Origin: an uncultured Caproiciproducens sp. | GTDB taxonomy: Bacteria > Bacillota > Clostridia > Oscillospirales > Acutalibacteraceae | Direction: 5' to 3' | DNA length: 64,000 nt | Assembly (NCBI RefSeq): GCF_963664915.1 | Contig: NZ_OY761810.1 | Coordinates: forward strand, 2,184,661 to 2,248,660 | Shown: positions 16,265-23,543 of the stretch, one piece after another | Layout: every line of letters begins with the position of its first letter | How positions within the stretch are numbered: the stretch's first letter is position 1 | Made by a program: the position numbers and the translations under genes | Notes under the pieces: model-generated | Told to the model about the DNA's origin: nothing | Databases searched by the model: none | The model's input: only the letters and a program-made list of their open reading frames with translations

Positions 16265-17128
16265 ATGGCAGTATTCCGTGTGGAAAAGACCGGGGATTAT
16301 ACAGTCATGTCGAATCATCATCTGAAAAACCGCAAGTTGTCCTTACGAGCCAAAGGACTGTTATCCCTTATGCTCTCACTCCCGGAGGACTGGGACTATA
16401 CTCTTAAAGGATTAGCCTGTATTAACCGTGAGGGCGTGGACGCTATCCGCATGGCAATCAAGGAATTGGAAGCCGAGGGCTACATTGTCCGAAGCCGTGT
16501 CAGGAACGAAAAAGGACAGCTTGCGGATACCGAGTATGTCATTCACGAGAAGCCTATATCGGTTTTGCCTACATTGGAAAAACCTATGTTGGATAATCCA
16601 ATGCAGGTAAAACCAACATTGGAGAAACCTACGTTGGAAAATCCAATGCAATTAAATACTAAGAAATTAAATACTGATTTATCAAGTATAAAGGCATCAA
16701 ATCCTATCCAATCAAATCCAAATGACATGGAGCCTGCGGCGGATAGGAATGGAATGGAACAGAGATCCATGTATCGTGAAATCATTTTAGAGAATATCGA
16801 ATATGAGCACTTTATTCAGAACAACCGGTTTGACATTGATAAGCTGAATGAGGTTGTTGACCTTATGGTGGATACGGTTTGTACTTCCAGAAAGATAATC
16901 CGTATTGCCGGGGATGATTACCCCGCCGAAGTAGTCAAATCCAAATTCCTGAAACTGGACAGTGGGCACATTGATTATGTGTTTGAGTGCATGAAGAACA
17001 ATACCACCTATGTTCGTAACATCAAAAAATATATGCTGGCGGTTCTGTTCAACGCCCCATCCACCATTGACAGCTACTATTCGGCTTTGGTTAATCACGA
17101 TATGTACGGAGGTGGTACAAATCGCTAA
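16265..17128 (+). CDS. Helix-turn-helix replication initiator-like protein (DUF6017-type C-terminus)
   Basis: A 287-residue protein. The N-terminal winged helix (about 1-95; KNRKLSLRAKGLLSLMLSLP, then GLACINREGVDAIRMAIKEL) resembles RepA_N/DnaD-like initiators. A central low-complexity linker (about 98-135) repeats LEKPMLDNPMQ-type units. The C-terminal 120-residue helical domain is of the DUF6017 kind found in Tn1549-like elements. It probably acts in element replication or regulation. The ATG has AAAGGAGG upstream. The LEKP/ENPM repeats could vary in copy number. Confidence 0.7.
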   Translation: MAVFRVEKTGDYTVMSNHHLKNRKLSLRAKGLLSLMLSLPEDWDYTLKGLACINREGVDAIRMAIKELEAEGYIVRSRVRNEKGQLADTEYVIHEKPISVLPTLEKPMLDNPMQVKPTLEKPTLENPMQLNTKKLNTDLSSIKASNPIQSNPNDMEPAADRNGMEQRSMYREIILENIEYEHFIQNNRFDIDKLNEVVDLMVDTVCTSRKIIRIAGDDYPAEVVKSKFLKLDSGHIDYVFECMKNNTTYVRNIKKYMLAVLFNAPSTIDSYYSALVNHDMYGGGTNR

Positions 17129-17195
17129 ATATAACCTACACCGACTGGTGGCGCCGCCTTAGCCCATCAGATAATCTACGAAAGGAGGAAACTAT

Positions 17196-17675
17196 TTGCA
17201 GGAAGAAGTGACACAAAAAACAATCGCACTTGCAGTCAGCAGTACCAAAATGACAGGCCGTGTCCTGCTGGCTGTCATTAACCATTATCTAAGACAGGTA
17301 AAAAGTAAGTCTGTTCCCAAAAGTTATCGGGGCAGGCAGACATTGAAGCAGCTTTCCAAGCAGAATGCGGGGCTTTCCAATATTGAAATCACGGACAGCA
17401 ACATCAAATCATTTGAGCGTGTGGCAAAGCAATATCATGTGGATTATGCCTTAAAAAAAGATATATCCGAAGTACCGCCACGCTACATTGTCTTTTTCAA
17501 AGGGCGGGATGTGGATGCCATTCAGCAGGCGTTCAAGGAATATGCCACCGTACAGATGAAGCAAAAGGCAAAACCCTCTATCCGTCAGGAGCTTGCAAAA
17601 CTAAAAGACATTATCCGGCTGAAACCAAAACAGCGGGCAAAGGAGAAAATCAAGGAACGGGGTGTGGAGCTATGA
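17196..17675 (+). CDS. PcfB family conjugation protein
   Basis: A 159-residue basic protein of the PcfB (DUF3801) type: EEVTQKTIALAVSSTKMTGRVL at the start, a middle segment ending YIVFFKGRDVDAIQQAF, and a Lys/Arg-rich tail. PcfB proteins are relaxosome or coupling accessories always found just before the VirD4-like gene. The start is TTG 17196 with AAAGGAGG upstream. The stop overlaps the ATG of the coupling protein. Confidence 0.88.
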   Translation: MQEEVTQKTIALAVSSTKMTGRVLLAVINHYLRQVKSKSVPKSYRGRQTLKQLSKQNAGLSNIEITDSNIKSFERVAKQYHVDYALKKDISEVPPRYIVFFKGRDVDAIQQAFKEYATVQMKQKAKPSIRQELAKLKDIIRLKPKQRAKEKIKERGVEL

Positions 17676-19462
17676 ACCCATATGTAAAAAGATTGGTGTT
17701 GTTAAATCTCCCGTATCTGTTGGTGTTCTACCTTGCAGATAAGCTGGGCTGGCTGTATCGTATGACGGCAGGTACGGATATTCTTGCTAAAATAACTGCC
17801 GCTTTCCTTGAGTTTGGAACGCTGTTCACTCCACCGTGGCCCAGTTTCCACCCGCAGGACTTACTTGTAGGACTTATCGGTGCTGCCCTTATGAAAGTGG
17901 TCATCTACACCAAAAGCAAGAATGCGAAGAAATACCGACACGGTGTGGAGTATGGTTCTGCTAGGTGGGGAACGTCTGAGGACATAAAGCCCTATGTTGA
18001 TCCAGCATTTGAAAACAATGTCATTCTCACGCAGACGGAACGCCTTACCATGAATAGCCGCCCGAAACATCCAAAGTATGCAAGAAATAAAAATGTGTTG
18101 GTCATTGGCGGCAGCGGTTCGGGCAAGACACGATTTTTTGTGAAGCCCAACCTTATGCAAATGCACTCGTCCTATGTGGTCACCGATCCCAAAGGCACGA
18201 TTTTAATCGAGTGCGGCAAGCTGCTTCAAAAGAACCATTACCGTATCAAGGCATTAAATCTTATCAATTTTTCAAAATCCATGAGGTATAATCCGCTGAC
18301 CTATATCCGAAGTGAAAAAGATATTTTGAAACTGGTAAACGCTCTTATTGTCAATACCAAAGGCGAGGGCGAAAAAGCGAGTGAGGATTTTTGGATAAAG
18401 GCAGAACGGCTTTATTATGCCGCGCTGATCGGCTACATCTGGTATGAAGCCCCGGAGGAAGAAAAAAACTTCATTACCCTGCTTGACATGATTAACGCTT
18501 CCGAAGCAAAGGAGGACGACGAGGACTATAAAAGTCCCGTTGACCTCCTTTTTGAACGTCTGGAGGAAAAGGAGCCGGAGCATTTTGCTGTGAAGCAGTA
18601 CAAAAAATACAAACTGGCTGCGGGCAAAACCGCAAAGTCCATTCTCATTTCCTGCGGTGCACGTCTTGCCCCTTTTGATATTAAGGAGCTGCGGGACTTG
18701 ATGGCCTATGACGAAATGGAGTTGGATACGCTGGGCGACAGCAAAGCCGCCCTTTTCATTATCATATCCGATACGGATAGCACCTTTAACTTTGTAGCGA
18801 CTCTTATGTACACCCAATTATTCAATCTGCTTTGCGACAAGGCAGATGATGTGTACGGCGGCAGGCTTCCTGTTCATGTGCGGTGCCTGTGCGACGAGGT
18901 GGCGAATATCGGTCAGATACCCCAGCTTGAAAAACTGATTGCCACAATCCGAAGCCGTGAAATATCGGCCTGCCTGATTTTGCAGGCACAGAGCCAGCTA
19001 AAGGCAATCTACAAGGATAACGCAGACACCATTATTGGAAACTGCGACACTACGCTTTTCTTGGGTGGTAAAGAAAAATCCACCCTGAAAGAAATATCGG
19101 AGGTCTTGGGAAAGGAGACGATTGATTTATACAACACTTCCGAAACCAGAAGTAATCAGAAGTCCTTTGGACTGAACTATCAGAAACTTGGAAAGGAGTT
19201 GATGTCACAAGACGAGCTGGCCGTTATGGATGGCGGTAAATGTATTTTGCAGTTGCGCGGTGTCCGTCCGTTCTTTTCGGATAAGTACGACATTACGAAG
19301 CACCCGAAGTACAGGCAGCTTGCAGATTATGATAAGAAAAATGCGTTTGATATTGAAAAATACCGAAAGCAGAAACCGCCCATCGTAGCAGTAAATGAAC
19401 CATTTGACTACTACGAACTGGATTTAGCGGAAACCGAAACCAACAACCCTATCACTACTTAA
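17672..19462 (+). CDS. VirD4-like type IV coupling protein (CD1115 family)
   Basis: A 596-residue membrane ATPase that delivers the relaxosome to the mating channel. N-terminal transmembrane helices (about 8-25 and 60-80) precede the Walker A GGSGSGKTRFF (about residue 145). It also has VTDPKGTILIECGKLL and a Walker B-like CLCDEVANIGQIP. Length and motif order match the CD1115 family. It overlaps PcfB by 4 bases and is followed by the Maff2 gene. Confidence 0.93.
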   Translation: MNPYVKRLVLLNLPYLLVFYLADKLGWLYRMTAGTDILAKITAAFLEFGTLFTPPWPSFHPQDLLVGLIGAALMKVVIYTKSKNAKKYRHGVEYGSARWGTSEDIKPYVDPAFENNVILTQTERLTMNSRPKHPKYARNKNVLVIGGSGSGKTRFFVKPNLMQMHSSYVVTDPKGTILIECGKLLQKNHYRIKALNLINFSKSMRYNPLTYIRSEKDILKLVNALIVNTKGEGEKASEDFWIKAERLYYAALIGYIWYEAPEEEKNFITLLDMINASEAKEDDEDYKSPVDLLFERLEEKEPEHFAVKQYKKYKLAAGKTAKSILISCGARLAPFDIKELRDLMAYDEMELDTLGDSKAALFIIISDTDSTFNFVATLMYTQLFNLLCDKADDVYGGRLPVHVRCLCDEVANIGQIPQLEKLIATIRSREISACLILQAQSQLKAIYKDNADTIIGNCDTTLFLGGKEKSTLKEISEVLGKETIDLYNTSETRSNQKSFGLNYQKLGKELMSQDELAVMDGGKCILQLRGVRPFFSDKYDITKHPKYRQLADYDKKNAFDIEKYRKQKPPIVAVNEPFDYYELDLAETETNNPITT

Positions 19463-19482
19463 AAATCAGGAGGGAAACATTT

Positions 19483-19695
19483 ATGGCATTTTTCACACAG
19501 GCAATCACCGTATTACAGACACTTGTTGTCGCACTTGGAGCAGGTCTTGCGGTCTGGGGTGTTATCAACCTCATGGAGGGCTATGGTAACGATAACCCCG
19601 GTGCAAAATCACAGGGGATGAAACAGCTCATGGCCGGCGGTGGCGTGGTGCTGATTGGTACAACCCTTATCCCCCTGCTCTCAGGCTTGTTTTAA
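19483..19695 (+). CDS. Maff2 family small membrane protein
   Basis: A 70-residue protein with two hydrophobic helices separated by a Gly/Asn-rich loop (MEGYGNDNPGAKSQGMKQLM). This is the Maff2 pattern, a small VirB2/pilin-like component of Tn1549-type transfer systems. AGGAGGG precedes the ATG. It is cotranscribed with the flanking VirD4 and VirB6-like genes. Confidence 0.88.
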   Translation: MAFFTQAITVLQTLVVALGAGLAVWGVINLMEGYGNDNPGAKSQGMKQLMAGGGVVLIGTTLIPLLSGLF

Positions 19696-19698
19696 GCC

Positions 19699-20568
19699 AT
19701 GCAGAGTATTCTCGATAAGATTACAGAAGCGATTAACGAATTTCTGATTTCGCTTATCGAGGGCAGCCTATCCACCATGTTCACCGATGTAAACGAAAAG
19801 GTGGGCACGATTGCGAGCCAGGTTGGTGCAACGCCCCAATCCTGGAACGCAGGCGTGTTTTCTGTTGTGAGGAATCTTTCGGAAACGGTGATCGTTCCCA
19901 TTGCGGGTATGATAATCACCTTTGTGCTGTGCTATGAGCTTATCACAATGATAACGGAAAAGAACAACATGCACGATATTGACACTTTCATGTTCTTTAA
20001 GTTTATCTTCAAGGCTATGGTGGCTGTTACCATTGTCACCAACACCTTTAATATTACGATGGGTGTGTTCGAGCTAGCACAAAGTGTGGTACTTAAAAGT
20101 GCCGCGGCCATATCCGGCAGCACAAATATTGATATATCATCGGCACTGTCCGGTATTCATGATACCCTTGCAGCAATGGAAACGGGGGAACTTTTCTTGC
20201 TTATGCTGACCACATCGTTAGTATCGCTCTGTATGAAAGTCCTGTCTATCTGTATCACCGTCGTACTCGTCGGCAGGATGATTGAAATCTATCTTTACTG
20301 CTCTATTGGGGCAATCCCTTTCGCTACCATGACCAATCGGGAATGGGGACAGATGGGAAACAACTACTTGAAAGGACTTATGGCTCTTGGCTTTCAGGGG
20401 TTCTTCATCATGGTGTGTATCGCCATTTATGCCGCCCTTGTCAACAACTTCACCGCAACCGGGGATTTACAGGGAACGGTGTTGAGCGTTGCCGCCTATA
20501 CGGTGGTGCTGTGCTTTACCCTCTTTAAGACAAGTTCCATTTCAAAATCCATCTTCAACGCGCATTGA
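19699..20568 (+). CDS. VirB6/TrbL-like conjugal transfer membrane protein (CD1112 family)
   Basis: A 289-residue polytopic protein with six or so membrane helices and a soluble N-terminal segment (residues 1-55), typical of the VirB6/TrbL-like channel component. It contains YCSIGAIPFATMTNREWGQM, a conserved loop of the CD1112 family. It starts 3 bases after the Maff2 stop. In intact elements the PrgI gene follows directly; here a foreign HNH gene lies between them. Confidence 0.88.
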   Translation: MQSILDKITEAINEFLISLIEGSLSTMFTDVNEKVGTIASQVGATPQSWNAGVFSVVRNLSETVIVPIAGMIITFVLCYELITMITEKNNMHDIDTFMFFKFIFKAMVAVTIVTNTFNITMGVFELAQSVVLKSAAAISGSTNIDISSALSGIHDTLAAMETGELFLLMLTTSLVSLCMKVLSICITVVLVGRMIEIYLYCSIGAIPFATMTNREWGQMGNNYLKGLMALGFQGFFIMVCIAIYAALVNNFTATGDLQGTVLSVAAYTVVLCFTLFKTSSISKSIFNAH

Positions 20569-20639
20569 TTGTTTCAGTAGATTGTATCTATCAAAGATGA
20601 TAAAATAAAAGTAAAAATTGTAGAAATGGAGCCAACAAT

Positions 20640-21383
20640 ATGAAACAGCACAAACGTTTAGGGGGCGACGATAATTTAGGATATTTTACAGAATGGGAAC
20701 GCAGTTCCGATAACGGATGTATCTATTGTGGTAACCCAGCCGATACAAGAGAACATACCCCATCAAAAGCATTTTTAAATGAACCATTTCCAGAAAACCT
20801 GCCAACAGTTCCTGCGTGTTTCAAGTGTAACAATGGGTATTCATCAGATGAAGAATATGTGTCATGTTATTTAGATGTTCTTAAAAGTAAAATTTATGAT
20901 GATTACGTTATTAAATCGAAAACGGCGGAACGCTTAGAAAAAAACATCGAGCTATCAACAGTAATCAAGGAACAAATTCAAACAGTTGATGGACAAGTCC
21001 ATTTCAAATACGATGAGAAACGTCTAATCAATGTTCTTGTGAAATTGGCACGTGGTCATGCAGGATATGAGTTTGACTATGTTAATCTCGACTGCGAGCC
21101 TTCCATTTGGTATAGCTTTGCTTTTAATATGACGCCAGAAGAAATTGTAGCATTTAACGAGATTACATTAATGGATAAAATGCCCGATGTTGGCGCAAGA
21201 GTTTATAACAGGTTATGTGTAGTTGAAGATCCACAAACAGGAAAAAATCTATATACGTTTCTCGAATGGGTTCCAGTTCAAGACGTGGAATATCGTTACA
21301 ATGTGTACTTTGATGAAAGTGATTCTATATGCGCCAAAATCTCAATCGGTGAAATGCTATTTTGTATAGTCAAATTGGATTAA
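20640..21383 (+). CDS. HNH endonuclease-like cargo protein
   Basis: A 247-residue soluble protein. The N-terminal zinc-binding HNH-like fold shows CIYCGNPADTREHTPSKAF (residues about 23-41) and CFKCNNGYSSDEEY (about 60-73): two CxxC pairs with a central His. The rest (about 90-247) is not recognised and could be a sensor or partner domain. The gene is AT-richer than the transfer genes on either side and sits between virB6-like and prgI. It has its own upstream AT-rich region and terminator, so it is an inserted cargo unit. A role in defence or competition is possible but unproven. Confidence 0.7.
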   Translation: MKQHKRLGGDDNLGYFTEWERSSDNGCIYCGNPADTREHTPSKAFLNEPFPENLPTVPACFKCNNGYSSDEEYVSCYLDVLKSKIYDDYVIKSKTAERLEKNIELSTVIKEQIQTVDGQVHFKYDEKRLINVLVKLARGHAGYEFDYVNLDCEPSIWYSFAFNMTPEEIVAFNEITLMDKMPDVGARVYNRLCVVEDPQTGKNLYTFLEWVPVQDVEYRYNVYFDESDSICAKISIGEMLFCIVKLD

Positions 21384-21416
21384 CCGAATATTACAACAAA
21401 ATACTCTTAACTATGA

Positions 21417-21452
21417 AGCAACTGAAATTAAATTCGGTTGCTTTATTTTTTT
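21417..21452 (+). terminator. Terminator after the HNH gene
   Basis: AAGCAAC (21417-21423) and GTTGCTT (21438-21444) form a stem followed by A and T7. It closes the HNH cargo unit just before the SD of prgI. Confidence 0.7.
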
Positions 21453-21469
21453 GAAAGGAGGAATTTTCA

Positions 21470-21877
21470 ATGCCTTATGTACCCGTACCAAAGGATTTGA
21501 CTATGGTAAAAACCAAAGTAGTGTTAAACCTCACAAAACGTCAGCTTATCTGCTTTTCCATTGCAGGGCTGATTGGGTTTCCCACCTACCTGATTACAAG
21601 GCAGGCACTTGGTATCACCGGGGCAGCCCTTGTGATGGTAGCCGCGGTGTTGCCGTGTTTCCTGTTCGCTATGTATGAAAAGGACGGGCAGCCCCTTGAA
21701 AGGATACTGAAAAATATGCTTCTTGTGCGGTTCTTCTCTCCAAAGGTTAGACCGTACCAGACCAATAATCTCTATGCCGCCCTTGAACGGCAGAACAAAC
21801 TGGATAAGGAGGTAGAACGTATGGGGCTACTTGGAGTATACGCAGCCGTTGACCAAAAAACAGATGATGGATTATGA
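21470..21877 (+). CDS. PrgI family conjugation protein, altered C-terminus
   Basis: A 135-residue protein of the PrgI (VirB3-like) family. It starts YVPVPKDLTMVKTKVVLNLT, has two membrane helices (about 25-45 and 48-66), and contains KNMLLVRFFSPKVRPYQTNN. The usual ending continues beyond NKLDKEVER with a charged helix, but here it turns into MGLLGVYAAVDQKTDDGL. That segment is an out-of-frame reading of a different gene's 3' end. The C-terminus is therefore a deletion fusion, and the virB4-like gene that normally follows is absent. Confidence 0.85.
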   Translation: MPYVPVPKDLTMVKTKVVLNLTKRQLICFSIAGLIGFPTYLITRQALGITGAALVMVAAVLPCFLFAMYEKDGQPLERILKNMLLVRFFSPKVRPYQTNNLYAALERQNKLDKEVERMGLLGVYAAVDQKTDDGL

Positions 21878-22103
21878 GTTGAAACCTGCATTCTCCAATT
21901 ATCTTGAAAATGCGGAAAAGTCTACGGAACAGAATTTCAATCAGATTGACGGCATTATTAACAATGAACATGCCCCAGAGCAATCCCATGATACTGCTCG
22001 TAAGCCCTCCATTAAGGAACACTTGAAAGATGCAAAAAAGGAATGTGACAGTCACAAAGAGCCCAAAGTACCGAAAATTGAGATACAGGAGCCGGAACTA
22101 TGA
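21822..22103 (+). pseudogene. C-terminal fragment of a DUF4316/YodL-like element protein
   Basis: From 21822 this frame reads WGYLEYTQPLTKKQMMDYEL and later NFNQIDGIINNEH, which resembles the C-terminal end of the DUF4316/YodL-like proteins encoded farther downstream in Tn1549-like elements. The beginning of that gene is missing. It is joined out of frame to the end of prgI at about 21820. The stop overlaps the ATG of the next small gene. Internal TTG 21831 could start translation, but the fragment is most simply a deletion remnant. Confidence 0.6.
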
Positions 22104-22273
22104 GCCGAAGTAAGAAGTGGAAACTGGAATGGAGCTTCTTTCTTGAGGCAAACGGCAGGCGACAATACAATAAGATTTGCCGCCGTTGTTCCAGAGATTG
22201 TAAGCAAAGTTTCAGGGCGGTTTTGGTGTCCTGCCCGAAGTACAATACTTCCAAACAAAAAAGCACCCCTTAA
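22100..22273 (+). CDS. Small conserved element protein with Cys motif
   Basis: A 57-residue very basic protein starting MSRSKKWKLEWSFFL, with CRRCSRDCKQSF (two CxxC-like pairs) and CPKYNTS. This type of small Cys/Arg-rich protein is common next to YodL-like genes in conjugative elements. Its function is unknown; nucleic acid binding is possible. The ATG overlaps the preceding stop, so it is translationally coupled. Confidence 0.65.
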   Translation: MSRSKKWKLEWSFFLEANGRRQYNKICRRCSRDCKQSFRAVLVSCPKYNTSKQKSTP

Positions 22274-22305
22274 AGGGTGGAAAAACAGCAAAAATATCCT
22301 TTGTA

Positions 22306-22521
22306 TTGGACGAGGAAATAGTAGGCAATACCATTTCACCTAATCGCCTGTCCTTACGAATACAGGGAGATAAAGTGCCGAAAACAGCACCATTTTTAAG
22401 CAAGAAAAATGGAAGCGAGATTGCCTTAGTGGCGGTTTCGCTTCCGTTTTTTTATTCCACAGTAGGGCATATTCTTTCCATAATGCAATCTGTTTCAATT
22501 TTGAAATCAAAGTCAGGCTGA
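22306..22521 (+). CDS. Doubtful ORF ending inside the reverse-strand receiver gene
   Basis: An open frame from TTG 22306 (DEEIVGNTISPNRLSLRIQG at its start) reads through the terminator stem and 70 bases into the convergent receiver gene. The frame is also open upstream to about 22255. The first 45 codons look protein-like; the end does not. It may be a gene truncated by insertion of the cargo operon. No SD is visible. Confidence 0.2.
   Translation: MDEEIVGNTISPNRLSLRIQGDKVPKTAPFLSKKNGSEIALVAVSLPFFYSTVGHILSIMQSVSILKSKSG
22411..22452. terminator. Bidirectional terminator between transfer genes and cargo operon
   Basis: GGAAGCGA (22411-22418) and TCGCTTCC (22438-22445) form a strong stem followed by seven T on the forward strand. 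The convergent receiver gene ends at 22452, so the hairpin separates the two converging transcripts. Confidence 0.75.
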
Positions 22522-23528
22522 CCTTGGCGTGCGTAGTATGAAGAAAACCTATTTAATATGCTCTTAACAAAAAATTCTTGAATTTTTATAATAGGCGCCC
22601 CAAATTCTTCTTTAAATTCCTGTGGTGGGTATGTAATAACATTTCGAAAATTGATATATCCTCCATCAAAAAGGCTGTTTGCAGGGAGCCAATGATAATA
22701 ATCCGTGTAATTATTTTTTATAGCATCACGGATATTATTTTTCTTCTTTTCACGCTTTGTAGCCTTTTCAGCAACTTCGCGATTAACAGAATCTTGATTA
22801 TCTATTTCGCAAACGAGTATTCTATCAGTTTTAATCTGATCATTATGCATTGCCAAATCACAAGGCGGCGATAAAACAATACAATACATACCGTCATGTT
22901 TTGATTGAACAATTGCTCCTGTCTTAATATAATCGCTAATTGGTGGTTTAATATACATTTCTTCTGTAGCATAAGAAGGAATATCGTTGTCAATTAGTTC
23001 TTGAATATGTGCAATTGCATAACGAAGTAATACTCTTTCGGTATCAACTCCTTCGTCCTTTTGCTTTTCCCAAAGAGTTATCTGAGGATAGAGGTTGTTC
23101 CAAAAAATCTGATTCATAGCATTTTCGATAATGCCTTTTCCGCCAAGCACGTTAAATAATCCTGTGGCAGTAGCCTTTGCTAATGTCTTTATGATATCCT
23201 CGTAAGTAACTTCTCCTTTTTTATAGATATGTATTGGTGAATTTTCTTCCAATTCAGTATCTGGAGTACCAGTCATTACTGCAACAGGTACTCTATATTC
23301 ATTTACAATACTCCGGATAATTTCGTTTCCACTATGTTCGCCATCTAATTTAATATCTACAATAACTCCATGATATTCATTTTTCAGTTCTAGCAATGCA
23401 TCACTAAATGTATTGGATACAACAACTTGAAACCGTTCTTCTTCAAGTTCAATATTCATTCTTTTAATTGTATCTATACAAGCATCTGCATCTTCTTTTG
23501 CATCTTCAATTAATAGAAATTTGTACAT
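22452..23528 (-). CDS. Receiver-domain protein with unrecognised C-terminal domain
   Basis: A 358-residue protein. An N-terminal receiver fold (1-115) has the acidic pair IEDAKED, phospho-acceptor D58 in VIVDIKLDG, T86 in VMTGT and K103/K104 in IYKKGE. All the parts of a phospho-switch are present. The C-terminal 240 residues carry no DNA-binding motif I know. They include GMYCIVLSPPCDLAMH, a Lys-rich segment (about 255-270) and YHWLPANSLFDGGYINFRNV. This looks like the 'response receiver' proteins found beside GHKL ATPases in defence-type islands. It lies 15 bases after the double-GHKL gene and is probably its phosphorelay partner. Whether the C-terminal part is an effector is unknown. Confidence 0.75.
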   Translation of the reverse strand: MYKFLLIEDAKEDADACIDTIKRMNIELEEERFQVVVSNTFSDALLELKNEYHGVIVDIKLDGEHSGNEIIRSIVNEYRVPVAVMTGTPDTELEENSPIHIYKKGEVTYEDIIKTLAKATATGLFNVLGGKGIIENAMNQIFWNNLYPQITLWEKQKDEGVDTERVLLRYAIAHIQELIDNDIPSYATEEMYIKPPISDYIKTGAIVQSKHDGMYCIVLSPPCDLAMHNDQIKTDRILVCEIDNQDSVNREVAEKATKREKKKNNIRDAIKNNYTDYYHWLPANSLFDGGYINFRNVITYPPQEFKEEFGAPIIKIQEFFVKSILNRFSSYYARQGQPDFDFKIETDCIMERICPTVE

Positions 23529-23543
23529 TCTCTATAAACCTCG

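Noticed and set aside
16560-16680. Repeated LEKP/ENPM-type codons considered as a CRISPR-like or DNA repeat array
   Set aside because: The repeats are short, irregular and in frame within a protein linker. No spacer-repeat structure was seen anywhere in the window.
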